A model generated the notes under the pieces. That model did no database searches. It was not told where the DNA came from and saw only the letters and a program-made list of their open reading frames with translations. A DNA stretch of 64,000 nucleotides from Tolypeutes matacus (lineage: Eukaryota > Chordata > Mammalia > Cingulata > Chlamyphoridae). Positions 35,640 to 50,820 of this stretch are shown one piece after another. Within the stretch, counting starts at the first letter, position 1, and the number at the start of each line of letters is the position of its first letter. Position numbers and translations under genes: made by a program. Location of the stretch: NCBI GenBank assembly GCA_026826555.1, contig JAKSZT010000116.1:620252-684251 (forward strand). Reading direction: 5' to 3'.

Positions 35640-36377
35640 GGTCCAACCCAGAAACATACGTGGGCATTAGCCCAAGGCACAGGGATCAGGATGGGTCTCC
35701 TAAGTCTGGGAGAAATGGAAACTTATGATGCAGTGGCTGTATTTTGTTTGTGGCCATCATTGAGCAAAATGGGTTGCTGACCACCATTGCATTGGTCCCT
35801 ATAATGGGCACAAGAATAATTTAATATACTGTGTTTTCTCCACCAAATCTTAACTTCAAAATCAGGTGTGTAACTCAGAGAGGTATGCTATTATTCCCAT
35901 CCACAGTGCCAGAGTGCCAGATTTTGCCTGGGTGGTGGGGTGGCAGGAAGCAGGCTGTAAAACTGAAAGTCCCTAATTTCTCCTCCAAAGAATTGATTAT
36001 ATTTACAACAGAATGCAGAAATTAAACCCTAAGTGTGCTCTCAAAAACAGTGGAAATCATAGAGTGCCTGAGATTTAATTCATCTCAATCCTTCAGATAG
36101 ATGTGAAATAAATAATTTTACAGTTGAGTAAACTCTGTTAAAGTTTGCTAGAAACAACTCACTTTAAAAGAATTGTAAAAGAATATTCTTAAGGCAGAAA
36201 GAAAATAATCTCAGAAGGTTCAATTTTCAGGATGGATGAAATAACAATATCTCTTAATTTAATTCATATATCTAAATGATTATTGAATGGATAAAGTAAT
36301 AATGATATTCATGGTCTAGGATATCAATAAAGTGTTAAAATACACCATAAATAATATATAGCATAAGATGTGTAAAT
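35640..36377 (+). repeat. Unit C spacer, right of the L1
   Basis: Continuation of the spacer after the L1. It matches about 7310-8061 of unit A and 50070-50815 of unit E. There is no L1 5' end at the point (about 36140) where units D and F carry one. No gene seen. Confidence 0.8.
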
Positions 36378-36382
36378 GGATA

Positions 36383-36963
36383 TGTAGCAGTTGGATATTG
36401 TTATGAATTCCAAAAAGAGATAATGGATTATGCTTGTAAACTGGTCTGTTAATACTGACATGATTTAGTTATGATAAGGGCATTGACTGGGCCACAGTTG
36501 GTAGGGTGTTGAGTCCCACTGCCTGGTGGCTGGGTTATCAAATATAAAAAGACATGGCAAAGGACAGAGCTAGAGTAGTTTTTCATGTTGGAGTACTGAT
36601 GAGCAAGGGCAGAAGGCCCCGGGGAAAAGAGACAAGCTATTCACCTGACAGTTCAGAGCTGGACTTGTGGAGAGAGACAAAGCTTAGAGAACTTCATAGT
36701 CTACACCTGACTTTGTGGAGGAAACAGAAGAGCTGAGCCCAGAGAGAAGTGCAGCCCTGCGAAGAGAGGAACCCAAGAAGCCTGAACCCTGGCAATTGTC
36801 GGCAGCTCTCTTGCTCCAAGATGGGGTAATAGATTTTGGGGAAGGAAGAAATTTATGCTTTATGGCCTGGTAAGTGTAAGCTTCTACCCCAAATAAAGAC
36901 CATTTTTAAAGACCCAGAGATTTCTGGTATTTTGGATCAGGACCCCTTTGGCTGACTAATACA
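36383..36963 (+). mobile_element. Solo ERVL-type LTR, unit C
   Basis: Same LTR and same site as 8067-8630, with 'ggata' at 36378-36382 and 36964-36968. A TATA-like 'aaatataaaaagacatgg' lies near 36540 and AATAAA at 36892-36897. Confidence 0.87.
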
Positions 36964-36968
36964 GGATA

Positions 36969-37564
36969 TAAAATGTTTTAAAATACATTATTTGGCAAGT
37001 CAATAACAAATAATAAGGGCAGATTTGGAAAGACAAGCAAAAGTGGTATGATTTCCCCAGAAAACTTTAAAGAATATTAAATAGTGCATCTCATCCAAAA
37101 AAATGGAAGAAAAAATATTGAACAAAAATAGTCTAAAACAAAGTATTCAGGATATCCTGGGTTGCCATTTAGGCCTTTGTTCTGGGGCCACCCTATGCAT
37201 GCATTTTTGGAAGCTGCACCTTTCTTATCCTTCAGAAGCCTGAAGGTTCCAGGGTTGATTAATGGGGTGTTGTTTTTCCCCATCATAAATCAAATTCTGT
37301 ATCACTTCCCCATTTCCGAGTTATGAAGTCACCAAACTGGATGTGTTGCTCATTTGAATCAAGAAGAGACATGAATGATAGAACAAATAAAAAGGAGATA
37401 TTTTTGTGCTTCCCAAATTGGACTCTTAGATGACTGATATTGGATCTTTCCTCTTTTCTAATGAATGTATTCAATGATATAAAGTTTCCCCTAAGCACTG
37501 CTTTTTCTGCACCCCACAAACTATGAAGAAGCATAGGACATTAAAAAACAGAAAGAACCACATA
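36969..37564 (+). repeat. Lead-in to zinc-finger exon, unit D (non-coding)
   Basis: Shared lead-in sequence as at 8636-9162. The SINE of the unit A/B lead-in is absent, and the empty target site can be read at about 37489-37510. Confidence 0.7.
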
Positions 37565-39472
<1,908 letters not shown>

Positions 39473-42400
39473 CTGTGAAATTCAGGATGTCTTGATGCTC
39501 TGGAAAAGTGCACTTGCAATTTGTTCTGAGATCTGCTCCTCCTACATCTTCTTCTACACTCATCTGTGATCAATTTGTTACCACTAATTTATGCATCAGA
39601 ACTCAAGATTTCTCTTAGTTTATGTAAATATTGGCATTCCACTTATTTCAAATTGTCTTGGTTGTTTTCACTGGTTCTTCAGTCAATTATATTCTGTGTA
39701 AACATTTAAAAAATTATCATTTTAAAAACAATGCAGCCCATTATTGTAGCATTTTATTCTAAGGCACCCCGACAATTTATATATTTTCAGTTTCTTCAGC
39801 TGATTCTGATGTGGATTCAGGTTTAACAGCCAAAGAACTACAGTGGCCTGCTTTCTATTTAACTCCAATTTTCCTTATTATTTTAAATCAGAAATGGTCC
39901 TCTCGTAATTGGATGACATACTTCTAATCTCAAGTATTTTAAGAAGTTAGAATTTTAATTTTTATTCTTTAGTTGTACTCCAATATTTTTCTCATATATA
40001 ATAGGGTGTGGAATGGATGAAACCAGAGAATGCATGTATTTACAAACAGAAATGTGTACCCAAAGGAATCTCCCAATGCAGATAATTCTGAGGAAGGAAG
40101 AATGGGGGTTGAGTCTATAGAAGGAAGTTTGCTATTTGACATAACAGACATAAATTATTTTTATACTCTTTGCACAGATAATTTGGTTATAATTTAAAAG
40201 AAATTATGAAAATAGTACACACTGAAATCATGTATTGTGGTTCATTTAAAGATATTGATTGGTATCTGCAACATTACTGGGGGACACTTCCCCTCACACT
40301 TTGCAAATACAGTCGTCCATAAAGGAAAAGTGCTCACTCACCTCGGCCCCCTCCCCAGGTGCCTGTATGGGTGGAGGCCTCCCTCAGCAAGAGTGGGCAT
40401 GGACCATGAGGAGCATGGACACCACCATGTGAAGGTGACACTGCTTTCCACACATGTCCGGTTGGAGGGCTGTTAGCACCACAGGAGAAGGTGGACTTCC
40501 TGTGGCTTACTCCAGAGTGTAGACCTGCTAGAATGTCTCACATTACTGACTGAGGCTGTTAGTTCTGAGCAGGGCTTTCTCCAGGTCTTCTTTTGCAAAT
40601 CCACAACGTATGATGATAGTTTTCATTGGGGCTATAAGAGTTTGGTTCCCAAACAGAACAGTCCTTCTCTGGCTTGGGGAACTGCAGTGAACACATGTTA
40701 CATTCCAGCTTCTTTAGCATTCATCAGCTTCTTCCCTTCCAAACCCTCCATTCACTTCTGGGATTGAAGAAGTCTGCATCATTTTCAACTCTGTTCAAAA
40801 TGTGTTGAAAATTTTATATTCAATTAGTCAGAAATATCTGGCATCTGCACCCTCTGAGGATTTCTGTAAACATATCACTATCTCACAACCTTACTTCTAT
40901 TCTTGTCTTCCCTAGGTCCCAGGACTTTCCGGGATTCCCTTACAATTTATTAAGGTCACTGGCCTAATCTTGCTCATTCTGGTGATGTTATTGCTTTACC
41001 CAATGCTGTAACGTGAATTTTGACATTTAATCCTGGCACCAACAGTTTTCATTTTGGTATTGCTTATTCTTTAGCTGCCCCAAGATTGAAGAAGGTGAAT
41101 ATACAACTGGAAACAGGAGACCTGAGTCTGTGTCTGAGACCCAGAAGGGGTAAAGTAAGAGAAGACTCCTCAGAGGGTCAACACTGGAGGCCAAAAGATG
41201 GATGGAAGGACAAAAGTATCAGGAGCAGGAAGTCTCCTCTCTGTGCCCTCACACCTCTGCTGCACCAGATCCCAGGTCCCATGATTTTATCTGCTCCTGC
41301 CCACCTGACCAACCACTTCCTGAGGCAGGTACATCATATTGGGGCATCTGTGACTTTAGACTAGTCACCAAACCATGTGACTCCCCTGCCTGACTCCTTG
41401 GCTTGTAGGCCTTCCTCGCAAAGATCACTTCCAACTCTGTCTTACCAGTACTCATTCCTGCCTAGTCTGGAGACACCCACAGTTTACAGGTGAATTCACT
41501 GGGCAGCAGCATCACACTGCCATTTTGGAACAGGATATCTCTCCAACACTGTGTCCCTAAATGTGTGAGTTTGTGAAGTGTTGCCAATGCAAAATACCAG
41601 AAATAAGTTTGCTTTTATTGGAATTTAGTAGATTAAAGCTTACAGTTCTGAGGCTATCAAAATGTCCAAATCAAGGCATCATGAAAAATGCTGTCTTAGC
41701 AATGGTCAACTGCTCCTGGAGGCCTGCCAAGGCAAAATGTTAGGCCTCCCTGTATCCCTCTGCCTTCTCTTCCAAACTCACTTTCTCCTAGCTGAGCAGT
41801 GGGCCATCAGATACAATTGCTCACACCTCTCCCTTCTCTTCTGGCCTGGATGTCTTCAGGTTCAAGCTGCTCCATAACTCTAGCCTCTGGCCTCTCCCTC
41901 AGACACTCAGGGTTTCTGTGTCTCTCCACAGGTGTAGGAGATCCTGGAGCCCTCTCCCACATGGCAGGGTAAACATGGCAGCAATCTTTCTCTTTGTGTT
42001 CCATGTATGTAAGACTTCAACACAATGATTGGGGTCCATCCTGGTGCCTGAAATCTAATCAGAGACCCTTAACTAAACTAAAGCAATCTAACAAAAAATG
42101 ACATAATCAAAAGGTCCCTTTTCTGAATCTAATGAAAATGTCCTACATACAAAAGGCTTACACACACAGCAATGGGTCCGTAAGAACATGCTTTTCTGGG
42201 TTCCACACAAGATTCAAACGAGGGCATTAACCCAGGGCACAGGGATCAGGAGGGGTCTCCTATGTCTGGGAGAAATGGGAACTCATGAGGCAGTGGCTGT
42301 ATTTTGGGTGTGGTCATCAGTTAGCAAAATGGGATTCTGGCCACAAATACACTGAGCCATAGACTGGTCCCAAGATGAACTCAATATACTGTGCTCTCTC

Positions 42401-42702
42401 CACCAAATCTTAGCTCCAAAATCAGGTGTGTAACTTGAGAATTGTTCCATTATTCCCATCCCCAGAGCCAGAGTGCACAGATTTTGCCTGGGTTGTGGGG
42501 GGGCAGGAAGCAGGCTGTAAAACTGAAAGCCCCTAAATTCTTCTCCAAAGAACTGATTGCATAACACCAGAAGGGATAAATTCAACACTAAGGGTGCACT
42601 CAAAAGCAGTGGAGCTCTTCGAGGGCCTGAGATTTAATTCATCTCAATCCTTCAGGAAGAAGTGAAATACACACTTTTACAGATGAGTATAATCAAATAA
42701 AG
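39473..42702 (+). repeat. Unit D spacer, left part (non-coding)
   Basis: Complete first part of the spacer. It shares derived states with unit F, for example 'gcaatctttctctttgtgtt' near 41980 and 'ctgtcttagcaatggtc' near 41691. Short open frames here (41020-41364, 41662-41877) are broken versions of frames seen in other units. Confidence 0.8.
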
Positions 42703-44667
42703 TTACATCTTCCAGGAAGATGGCAGACTAGTTAGACATGGGAATCTCTTCTCCAGAAAAACAGCTAGACAACAGGGTGACACCACCCTGAAATAGATCT
42801 TCTAAGGTTTACAACAGCAGGTGAAGTCTGCACACCAACCAGAGGAGAGTGGGACAAAACAAGGAAATCACAATGACAGAATCAGAACCATGAGTTGAAA
42901 CCAGCAGCTGCTGCTGATGCCGGCACCCTCCCCTACACTCTTTAGAATCCTGGGGACTCTGGGCCTGCGACTACAGATAAAGGGGGTTCCAGGGATCTAC
43001 CACTCTCAGAAAGGGGAGAGAGAGCCTTAGGCTGACTCAGTTTCTGACCTGCAAATTTGGGCTGTGGAGCCCCATGGACCCTTCCACATGACAGTTTGCC
43101 CTGGGACCCTAGGAAGGGCTGGAGAAACTCAACCCTAGCAAACTCCCTTTCTTCTAGCTTGGACTAACAGTTGAGGACTCCACAGGAGAGGGGATAGAAA
43201 GCCTGGGGCTGACCCTGCTTTTGACACAGGTTTGGTCTGCCCTGTCCTGAGAGCCCTTCCAGGCTGGATGGGGCTGCACCATTGTTTGCCCTGGAGCCTG
43301 CAAGGGGCTAAAGATATACAAAGCTCCCAATCTCCTCTGCTACTAACAGGGACTGATTGCTGAAGATTCAGAGGGGAGAGTAAATATTTCCTAGCTGGGA
43401 AAAATGGAAGGGGCTAACAGAGAATACTGGAAAACTGTGTCATAAACTTTGAATTAAAATGCTCTTAGCCCCCAGACAGGAAGCTCTACCCCATTGATCT
43501 GGTCTGTGTCACAACAATTATACTCCGACCAGGCATTGAATTAAGAGCTGCCAATGAGCACCAACTCCTGGCAGACCAAGGATGTGCACATAAGAAAATT
43601 AATAAGTACGAGATGATTTTCCTGCCCTCTATAGCCTCCGTGCCCAAAGCCCAAGGAAAAAAGCCTACAACCAATAACTGGGTCCAATGCCCAGTTTTGA
43701 GCAACCAGCAGGACAATCCTAACAATCAAAGTTGAGCCAAAAATCAAAGAGCTGTGTTAACTCATAGCCTCCTGCCACTAAAACCATATTAAAGAGAAAG
43801 AGATAGAGTATCTAAGTAAAATACAACATAAACAGATGCCTAAACACCAGCAAAAATTACGAGCCATACTAAGAAAATAGAAAACATGGCTCAAGAAAAG
43901 GAATACATCAAAATACCAGAAGAACTGCAGAATTTGAAATAATCAGTGAGATGAGCACAAATATCCAAAATCAAATTAATGAGATGAAAGAAAATATAGT
44001 TAAAGAGATAAATGACATCAAGAAGACATTGAGCGAATGCAAAGAAGAATTTGAAATCCTGAACGGAAAAGTCACAGAGTTCATGGGAATGAAAGACACA
44101 ATAGGTGAAGTCAAAAACACACTTGAGGCATACAACAGCATACTCGAAATGATAAAAGAAAGAATAAGTGATAATGAATACAGATCAGCTAAAATTGAAG
44201 AAAGAAAAGAACAGAGAGAGAAAAGAATGGAAAAAATTGAGCAGGGTCTCAGAGAGTTGAATGACAACACAAAACACAACAACATACGTGTCATGGGATT
44301 TCCAGAACGGGAAGAGAAAGGAAAAGGGGCAGAAAGGGTATTCGAGGAAATAATAGCTGAAAATTTCCCAACTCTCACAAAAGAAATCAACTTACATATC
44401 CAAGAAGCACACCGTACCCCAGTGAGAATAAATCCATATAGAACTATGCAAAGACACATGCTATTCAGAATGTCAAATATAAAAGATAAAGAGAAAATTC
44501 TCAGAGCAGCAAGAGGGAAGCAAACAATCACATACAAACTTTTCCAGTAAGTCTTAGTGTAGATTTCTCTTCAGAAACCATGGGGGTGTGAAGACAGTGG
44601 CATGATACAATAAGGAAACTGAAAGAGAAAAACTGCCAGCTGAGAATTCTTTATCCAGCAAAACTTG
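42703..44667 (+). mobile_element. L1 5' end (5' UTR and ORF1), 3' side deleted, unit D
   Basis: Starts 'tacatcttccaggaagatgg' at the same spacer position as the L1 at 59291 in unit F. It belongs to a subfamily whose 5' UTR differs from that of the 26243 element. It keeps about 1.25 kb of 5' UTR and most of ORF1. It ends near 44667, where 'agcaaaactt' of ORF1 joins the interior of the 'ggata' LTR. Loss of the 3' end is the opposite of normal 5' truncation, so a later deletion is implied. Confidence 0.85.
43951..44550 (+). pseudogene. L1 ORF1 fragment, unit D
   Basis: Open for 199 codons. It covers a coiled coil ('INDIKKTLSECKEEFEILNG'), the RRM region ('NNIRVMGFPEREEKGKG', 'AENFPTLTKEINLHIQEAH') and the start of the C-terminal domain ('KEKILRAARGKQTITYK'). 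The native start lies further upstream (compare 60437) but is separated by stops near 43880-43940. Downstream the frame shifts at about 44545, and the sequence continues in another frame to 'CQLRILYPAK' before the deletion. It cannot make a complete ORF1 protein. Confidence 0.85.
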
Positions 44668-45182
44668 TCTGCTAATCTGGGCATGATTAAGTTATGATAA
44701 GGGTGTAGAATGGGCCACAGTCAGTCGGGCATTGAGCCCCGCCCTTTGTGGGTGGGGTCTCAAACATAAAAAGACATGGCAAAGGACAGAACTGGAGTAG
44801 TTTTGATGTTGGAATTCTGAAGAGCAAGGACAGAAGGCCCCGGGGAAAAGAGAAAAGCCATTCACCTGACAGTTCACAATGGCTTTGTGGTGAGAGGCAA
44901 AATTTAGATAGCCTCATAGTCTACAGCTGACCATGTGGAGGAAACAGTGGATTGAGCTCAGAGAGAAATGCAGCCATGGGAAGAGAGGAACTTAAGAAGC
45001 CTGAACCCTGGCAAGTGTCGGCAGCTGTCTTGCTCCAAAACGGGGTAAAAGACTTTGGGAAAGAAAGAAACATATGCTTTATGGCCTGGTAACTGTAAGT
45101 TTCTACTCAAAATAAATACCCTTTAAAAAGACCCAGAGATTTCTGGTATTTTGCATTAGCACACCTTTGGCTGTGTAATACA
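44668..45182 (+). mobile_element. ERVL-type LTR, 5' part deleted, unit D
   Basis: About 515 bp of the 'ggata' LTR. The first roughly 60-70 bp were lost in the deletion that also removed the 3' end of the L1. The right-hand 'ggata' remains at 45183-45187. The polyadenylation signal region is near 45111-45117. Confidence 0.8.
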
Positions 45183-45187
45183 GGATA

Positions 45188-45969
45188 TAAAATGTTTTGA
45201 AATGCATTATTTGGCCAGTCAATAATAAATAATAAGTGCAGATTTGGAAAGGCAAGCAAAAGTGCTATAATTTCCTCAGTAAAATTTAAAGAATATTAAA
45301 TAGTGCATCTCATCCAAATACATAGAAGAAAAAAATTGAGGGAAGCGGCTGTGGCTCAATCAGTAGGGCTCCCGTTTACCATATGGGAGGCCCCGGGTTT
45401 GGTTCCCGGGGCCTCCTGGTGAAGGCAAGCCCACCCGCATGGCGTGGTTAGCTGACCCAGCAAGCACAAGCAGCAAGAGGGGGATAAATGAATAAATAAA
45501 TAAAATCTTTTTTAAAAAATTGAACAAAAATAATTGCTCCAAATAAAAGTGTTCAGGTTATCCTGGGTTGCAACGTTGGCCTATGTTCTGGGGCCACCTT
45601 ACATATACATCTTTGGAAGCTGCGCCTTTCTTATCCTTCAGAAACCTGAAGTTTCCAGGCTTGATTTATGTGCTGTTGTTTTGTCCCCATGATACATCAA
45701 GTGATGTATCAGTTCCCCATTTCCTAGTTATGAAGTCACCAACTTGGATGTGATGCTCATTTGAAGCAAGCAGAATCATAAAATATAGAAGAAATAAAAA
45801 GGCGATATTGATGCGCTTCCCAAATTTGATGCTTAGATGACTGATATTGGATCTTTCCTCTTTTCTAATGAACACATTCAATGCTATAAATTTCCCTCTA
45901 AGCACTGTTTTGAAGCACCCCACAAACTATGAAGAAGCATAGGACATTAAGAAGCATAAAGAACCACAT
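45188..45969 (+). repeat. Lead-in to zinc-finger exon, unit E, with SINE
   Basis: Shared lead-in sequence, interrupted only by the SINE at 45340-45513. No gene seen. Confidence 0.7.
45340..45513 (+). mobile_element. DAS-type SINE, sense orientation
   Basis: The clearest copy. The head is 'gggaagcggctgtggctcaa', the A box 'tggctcaatcagtaggg', the B-box region 'gggtttggttcccgg', and the tail consists of AAATAAAT-type repeats. It is flanked by 'aaaaaattga' at 45330-45339 and 45514-45523. Confidence 0.9.
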
Positions 45970-47349
45970 AACAAAAGGCTTGTGAGTGAAACTATATCCA
46001 CTTCCAGAAGAGTACAGACTTAGGATGAAGGCAGAGAATATGAGAAGGTTGGGAAAATATTTTCTCTGACTGCAAGCATTGTTCCTCAATGTAAAACTTC
46101 TATGAATGTAACTTCACTTTAAAGGAATTTGAATCATGCTTACCTAAGCATGAAGGAATCTATGAAAGGAGAAAAGAATGAAGGCAATGAGTTTTACCAG
46201 TTTGCACCAAATGGTAGTCCTCCCTTGAAGTGTAATAAGTGTGAAGTTTTCTTGGAAATTCAACCTCAAGAGATACCTGAGAACTAATCCTTCAGAGAAA
46301 CCATTTGGGATTTCATGAATATGGGAAAGCTAGACTCACATCAAATAAACATGCAGGAGTAAAACCCTGTGTCTGAAAGGAATATTGGAAATTCTTTAGC
46401 CAGGCATTAAATTTCATTGAGCATGAAATATTCATACATTAGTTAGTATTGTAATGAACATGGTAATGCTTCCATCTGAAATAAAACCTCATAGAATATA
46501 GAAAATTCAAACTAGAGAGAAACTATATCAGTGTCCTGAATGTAGTCAGCTCTTTAAAGTTATTTTTTACTCTTCATTTTAAAAGTCATACAGGGGAATA
46601 AGCATAGAAATGCAATACTTGTGGGAAAATTTTCAACCTGACAGAAAACCTCTTTATTCATCAGAAAATTCTTACTGAAGAGAAATCATATATATGTGGG
46701 AAAGCATTAATTCAAATGACAATTCTCAGATACAACCGATTTCCTACCACAAAGAAACCTTATTCATGTAAGGCATGTGAAAAAGCCTTTAGGTACAAAT
46801 CATATCATACAGAACATGAAAATACTCATAGTGGGCAGAAACAAAATTAATGTAAAGAATGCGGGAACTCCTTCCACCAAAAGCAACAGTTCATTAAACA
46901 TCAGAGTAGCCATTCTGGAGAAAAACCCTATATATGCAATCAATGTGGAAAAACCTTCAACCAGAAGGAAAACCTCATTAATCATCTGAGAATACATACT
47001 GGAGAGAAGTTCCATGAATGTGATGGATGTGGGAAATCTTTCATTCAGAAATCAAGCCTCATTACACACCAGAGAAGTCAAACTGGAGAGAAACCCTATA
47101 TATGTAAGGAATGTAGGAAAGCCTTCAGTAGCAAGTCAAATCTCACTGACCATGAGAAAATTCATAGTGGAGGGAAACGCTATATATGTAAGGAATGTGG
47201 AATAGCCTTCAGCCAGAGACAGTATCTACTTAAACATTACAACATTCATACTGGATAGAAACCTGTGAATGTAATGAATGTGAATCTCCAAAGATCTCCA
47301 CCTCCAGTCTATGCAACTTGTTGCCAATCTTTTAAGGAAGTGGCTCTGA
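45970..47349 (+). pseudogene. C2H2 zinc-finger exon, unit E (best-preserved pseudogene)
   Basis: Six consecutive recognisable C-terminal fingers at about 46765-47257: 'CKACEKAFRYKSYHTEHENTH', '[18 protein letters not shown]', '[17 protein letters not shown]', '[18 protein letters not shown]', '[17 protein letters not shown]' and '[18 protein letters not shown]'. In the fourth, the last His is Gln. A TAA at about 46849 lies between the first and second, after which about 135 codons are open up to a TAG near 47257 that replaces the Glu of the last linker. Upstream fingers (46090-46760) are badly decayed with many stops. There is no insertion. The ancestral end would be the stop at 47347-47349. 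Confidence 0.87.
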
Positions 47350-50300
47350 CTGTGCAATTTAGGATGTGTTTCTCCTCTTGGAAAAGTGCACTTGTATTTT
47401 GTTCTGAAATCTGCTCCTCCAACATCTTCTTCCACACTCATCTGTGTTCAATGTTTTACCAGTAATTGATGCATCAGAACTCGAGATTTCTCTTAATTTT
47501 TGTAAAGATGGGCTTTCCACTTATTTCAAATTATTCTGGTTGTTTTCCATGGCTCTTCAATCCATTACATTCTGGGTAAGCATTTAAAAAATTACCATTT
47601 AAAAATAATGCTTTCCATTTTTGTAGTATTTTCTTATAGGGCAAACCAACTATTGATATTTTTTTGAGTTTCTTCACCTGATTCTGATGTGGATTCAAGT
47701 TTAACAGCCACTGAACTACAGTGGCCTTCTTTCTACTTAACTCTAATTTTCCTTGTAATTTTAAATCAGCAATGGTCCTTTCATAATTAGACAGTATACT
47801 TCTAATGTCAAGTATTTTAAAAAGTTAGAAATTTTATTTATATTCTTAACCTGTACTCCAATATAATTCTCATATGTGATAGGGTGTAGAATGGGTGAAA
47901 CTAGAGAATGCATGTATTTACAAACAGAAATGTGTGCCCAAAATAATGTCAATGCAGATAATTCTTACAAAGAAGGAATGGGGGTTGAGGCTAGAGAAGG
48001 AATTTGATTGTGTGCCATAAGAGACATAAATAAATTTTATACTCTTTGCACAAAAAAATTCATTATATTTTAAATGAAATTATGAAAATAGTACACAATG
48101 ATATCAAACAAAGTGGTTGGTTTGAATATATGGATTTGTATCTGCAACATTACTGGGGTGGGGTGCACTTCCCCTCACCCTTTGCTAAAAGAGTCCCCTA
48201 TAATGGAAAAGTGCTCACTCCCCTCGGCCCTCTCCCCAGCTGCCTGGACAGGTGGACAAATCCCATGGCAAGAGTGAGCACGTAGTACGAGGAGTATGTA
48301 CGTGACCATGTGAAGGTCACACTCCTCTCTACACGTGTCTGGTTAGAGGTCTGTCAGCACCAAAGTAGAAGATGGTCTCCCTGCTGCTTCCTCCCCAGTG
48401 AAGGCATGCTAGAGTGTCTCACCTCACTAACAGAAACTGTGAGTGTTGAGCAGGGCTTTCTCCCTGTTCTCCTTTGTGGATCAAGAAACTATGATGATGG
48501 TTTTCACTGGGGCTCTGTGAGTTTGTTCCCAAACAACACACTCCCTCTCAGGCTTGGGAGAACTACAGTGAACACCTGTTACATTCCATCTTCTTCAGGT
48601 GTTCATCAGCTTCTTCCCATCCAAACCCTCTGTTCTCTTCTGGGATTGAAGAAGTCTTCATCATTTTCAAATCAGTTCAAAATGAGTTGAAAATTTTATA
48701 TTTAATTATTCTGAGAAATATCTGGCATCTGCACCCTCTGTGGTTTTCTGCAAACATGGCACTATCTCAAAACCTCACTTCTGTTCTTGTCTGCCATAGG
48801 TCCAAGGTCTTTCTGTGATTCCTGTACTATTCATTTGGGTCACTGGTCTAATGTTGCTGATTCTGGTGATGTTATTGCTGTAGCCAATGCTGTAATGTGA
48901 ATTTTGACATTTCCTTCCTGACACAAACAGCTTTCATCTTGGAATTGTAATTTCTTTAGCTGCCCCAAGATTGGAGAAGATGAATGTAGAACTGGAAGCA
49001 GGAGACCTGAGTCTGTGCCTGAGATCCAGGAGTGGTACAGTAAGAACAACGTCCTCAGAGGGTCAAGGCTGGAGGCTAAGAGAAGGAGGAAGGGGCAAAA
49101 GGAGCAGGAGCAATAAGTCTCCTTTCTGTGGCATGAGTCCTCTGCTGCAACAGACCTCAGGACCCATGGTTTTATAAGCCCCTGCCCACCTGGTGAACCC
49201 CTGTCTGAGGAAGGTACAATATACTGGAACATCTGTTACTTTAGATTAGTTCCCAAACCATGTGACTCCTGTGTCTGACTCCCTGTCTTGCAGACCTTGC
49301 TGGTCAATAGCACTTCCCCCTCCATATTTCCAGTACTCATTCCTGCCTATTCTGAAGACACCCACAGTTTACAGTTCAATTCCATGTGAAGCAGCATCAC
49401 ACCTGACAATTGGGAACAGGGCCCCTCTCCAACCCTGTGTCCCCAGCTGTTTGAGTTTGCCAAGCATTGGCATTTCAAAATACCAGAAATAGGTTGTCTT
49501 TTATTGGAATTTATTAGGGTTAAAGCTTACAGTTCTGATGCTTTGAAAATGTACAAATCAAGGCATCATCAAAAATGCTGTCTTAACATAGGTCTGCTGC
49601 TCCTGGACTCCACCGTAGACAAAATGGTGGGCCTGCCTGTCTCTCTCTGCCTTCTCCTCCAAACTCACTTTCTCCCTGAGCTCAGTTCTGGGCATCAGAC
49701 ACAATTGTTCACACATCTTCCTTCTCCTCTGACCTGGATGTCTTCATCTTCAAGCTGCTCCATGATGCCAGCCTCTGGCATCTCCCTCCGCCTCTCAGGC
49801 ATTCTGTGTTTCTCTACAACTCTAGGAGATCCTGGAACCCTCTCCCAAATGGCAGGGTAAACATGGCAGCACTCTTTCTCTGTGTGTTCCATGTATGTAG
49901 GGCTTCAGCAGAATGATTGTGATCCATCCTGGCGCCTGAAATCTAATAAGTCCTTAACTAAACTAAAGCAATCTAACAACCTAATCAAAAATTCCCTTAT
50001 CTAAATCTAATCAAAATGTCCTATATAAAAAAGGCTTACACACACATAAATGGGTTAGTAAAAATATACATTCCGAGGTCCACACAGGACAAAAATGAGG
50101 ACATTAACTCAGGGCAAAGGGATGAGGAGGGGTCTCCTAAGTCTAGGAGAAATGGGAACTCATGAAGCAGTGGCTGTATTTAGGGCATGGCCATCATTGA
50201 ACAAAATGAGTTGCTGACCACCATTGTCCTGGCCCCTAGAATGGGCCCAAGAAGAATTCAACATACTGTGTTTTCTCCACCAAATCTTAACACCAAAATC

Positions 50301-50815
50301 AGGTGTGTAACTCAGAGAGGTGTGCCATTATTCCCATCCCCAGAGCCAGAGCGCACAGATTTTTCCAGCGGAGTGGGCAAGGAAGAAGTAGGCTGTAAAA
50401 CCGAAATACCCAAATTTCTTCTCCAAAGAACTGATGACATTTACAACAGAATGGAGAAATTTGACCCTAACGTTGCTCTCAAAAGCAGTGGAGATCATAG
50501 AGGGACTGAGATTTAATTCATTGCAATTCTTCAGGAATAAATGAAATAAATACTTTTACAGAAGAGTAAAAACTAATAAAGTTACTAGCAGCAACTCACT
50601 TTAAAAGAAATGTGAAAGAATATTCTTCAGGCAGAAAGAAAATGATCTCAGAAGATTCAAGATTCAGGAAGAATGGAAGAACAATATCTTTTAATTAAAT
50701 TCATATGTCTAAATGACAACTGAATGCATAAAGTAATAATGATATCCATGGCCTAGGACTTCAATAAAGTGTTAAGATGCACCATAAAATAATATATAGC
50801 ATAAGATGTGTAAAT
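47350..50815 (+). repeat. Unit E spacer (non-coding, uninterrupted)
   Basis: The only spacer in the window with no mobile element inserted after the array formed, so it is the best reference for the ancestral unit. Diagnostic states match unit C (for example 'cttaacataggtctgctgct' near 49580). Open frames 48310-48690 (126 codons) and 49504-49860 (118 codons) correspond in position to those of unit C but diverge by frame changes. Confidence 0.8.
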
Positions 50816-50820
50816 GGATA

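Noticed and set aside
43971..44537. 188-codon open frame on the minus strand
   Set aside because: It is the mirror of L1 ORF1; the purine-rich coding strand leaves few stops on the opposite strand. The same applies to 29803-30336, 28197-28562 and 60545-61060.
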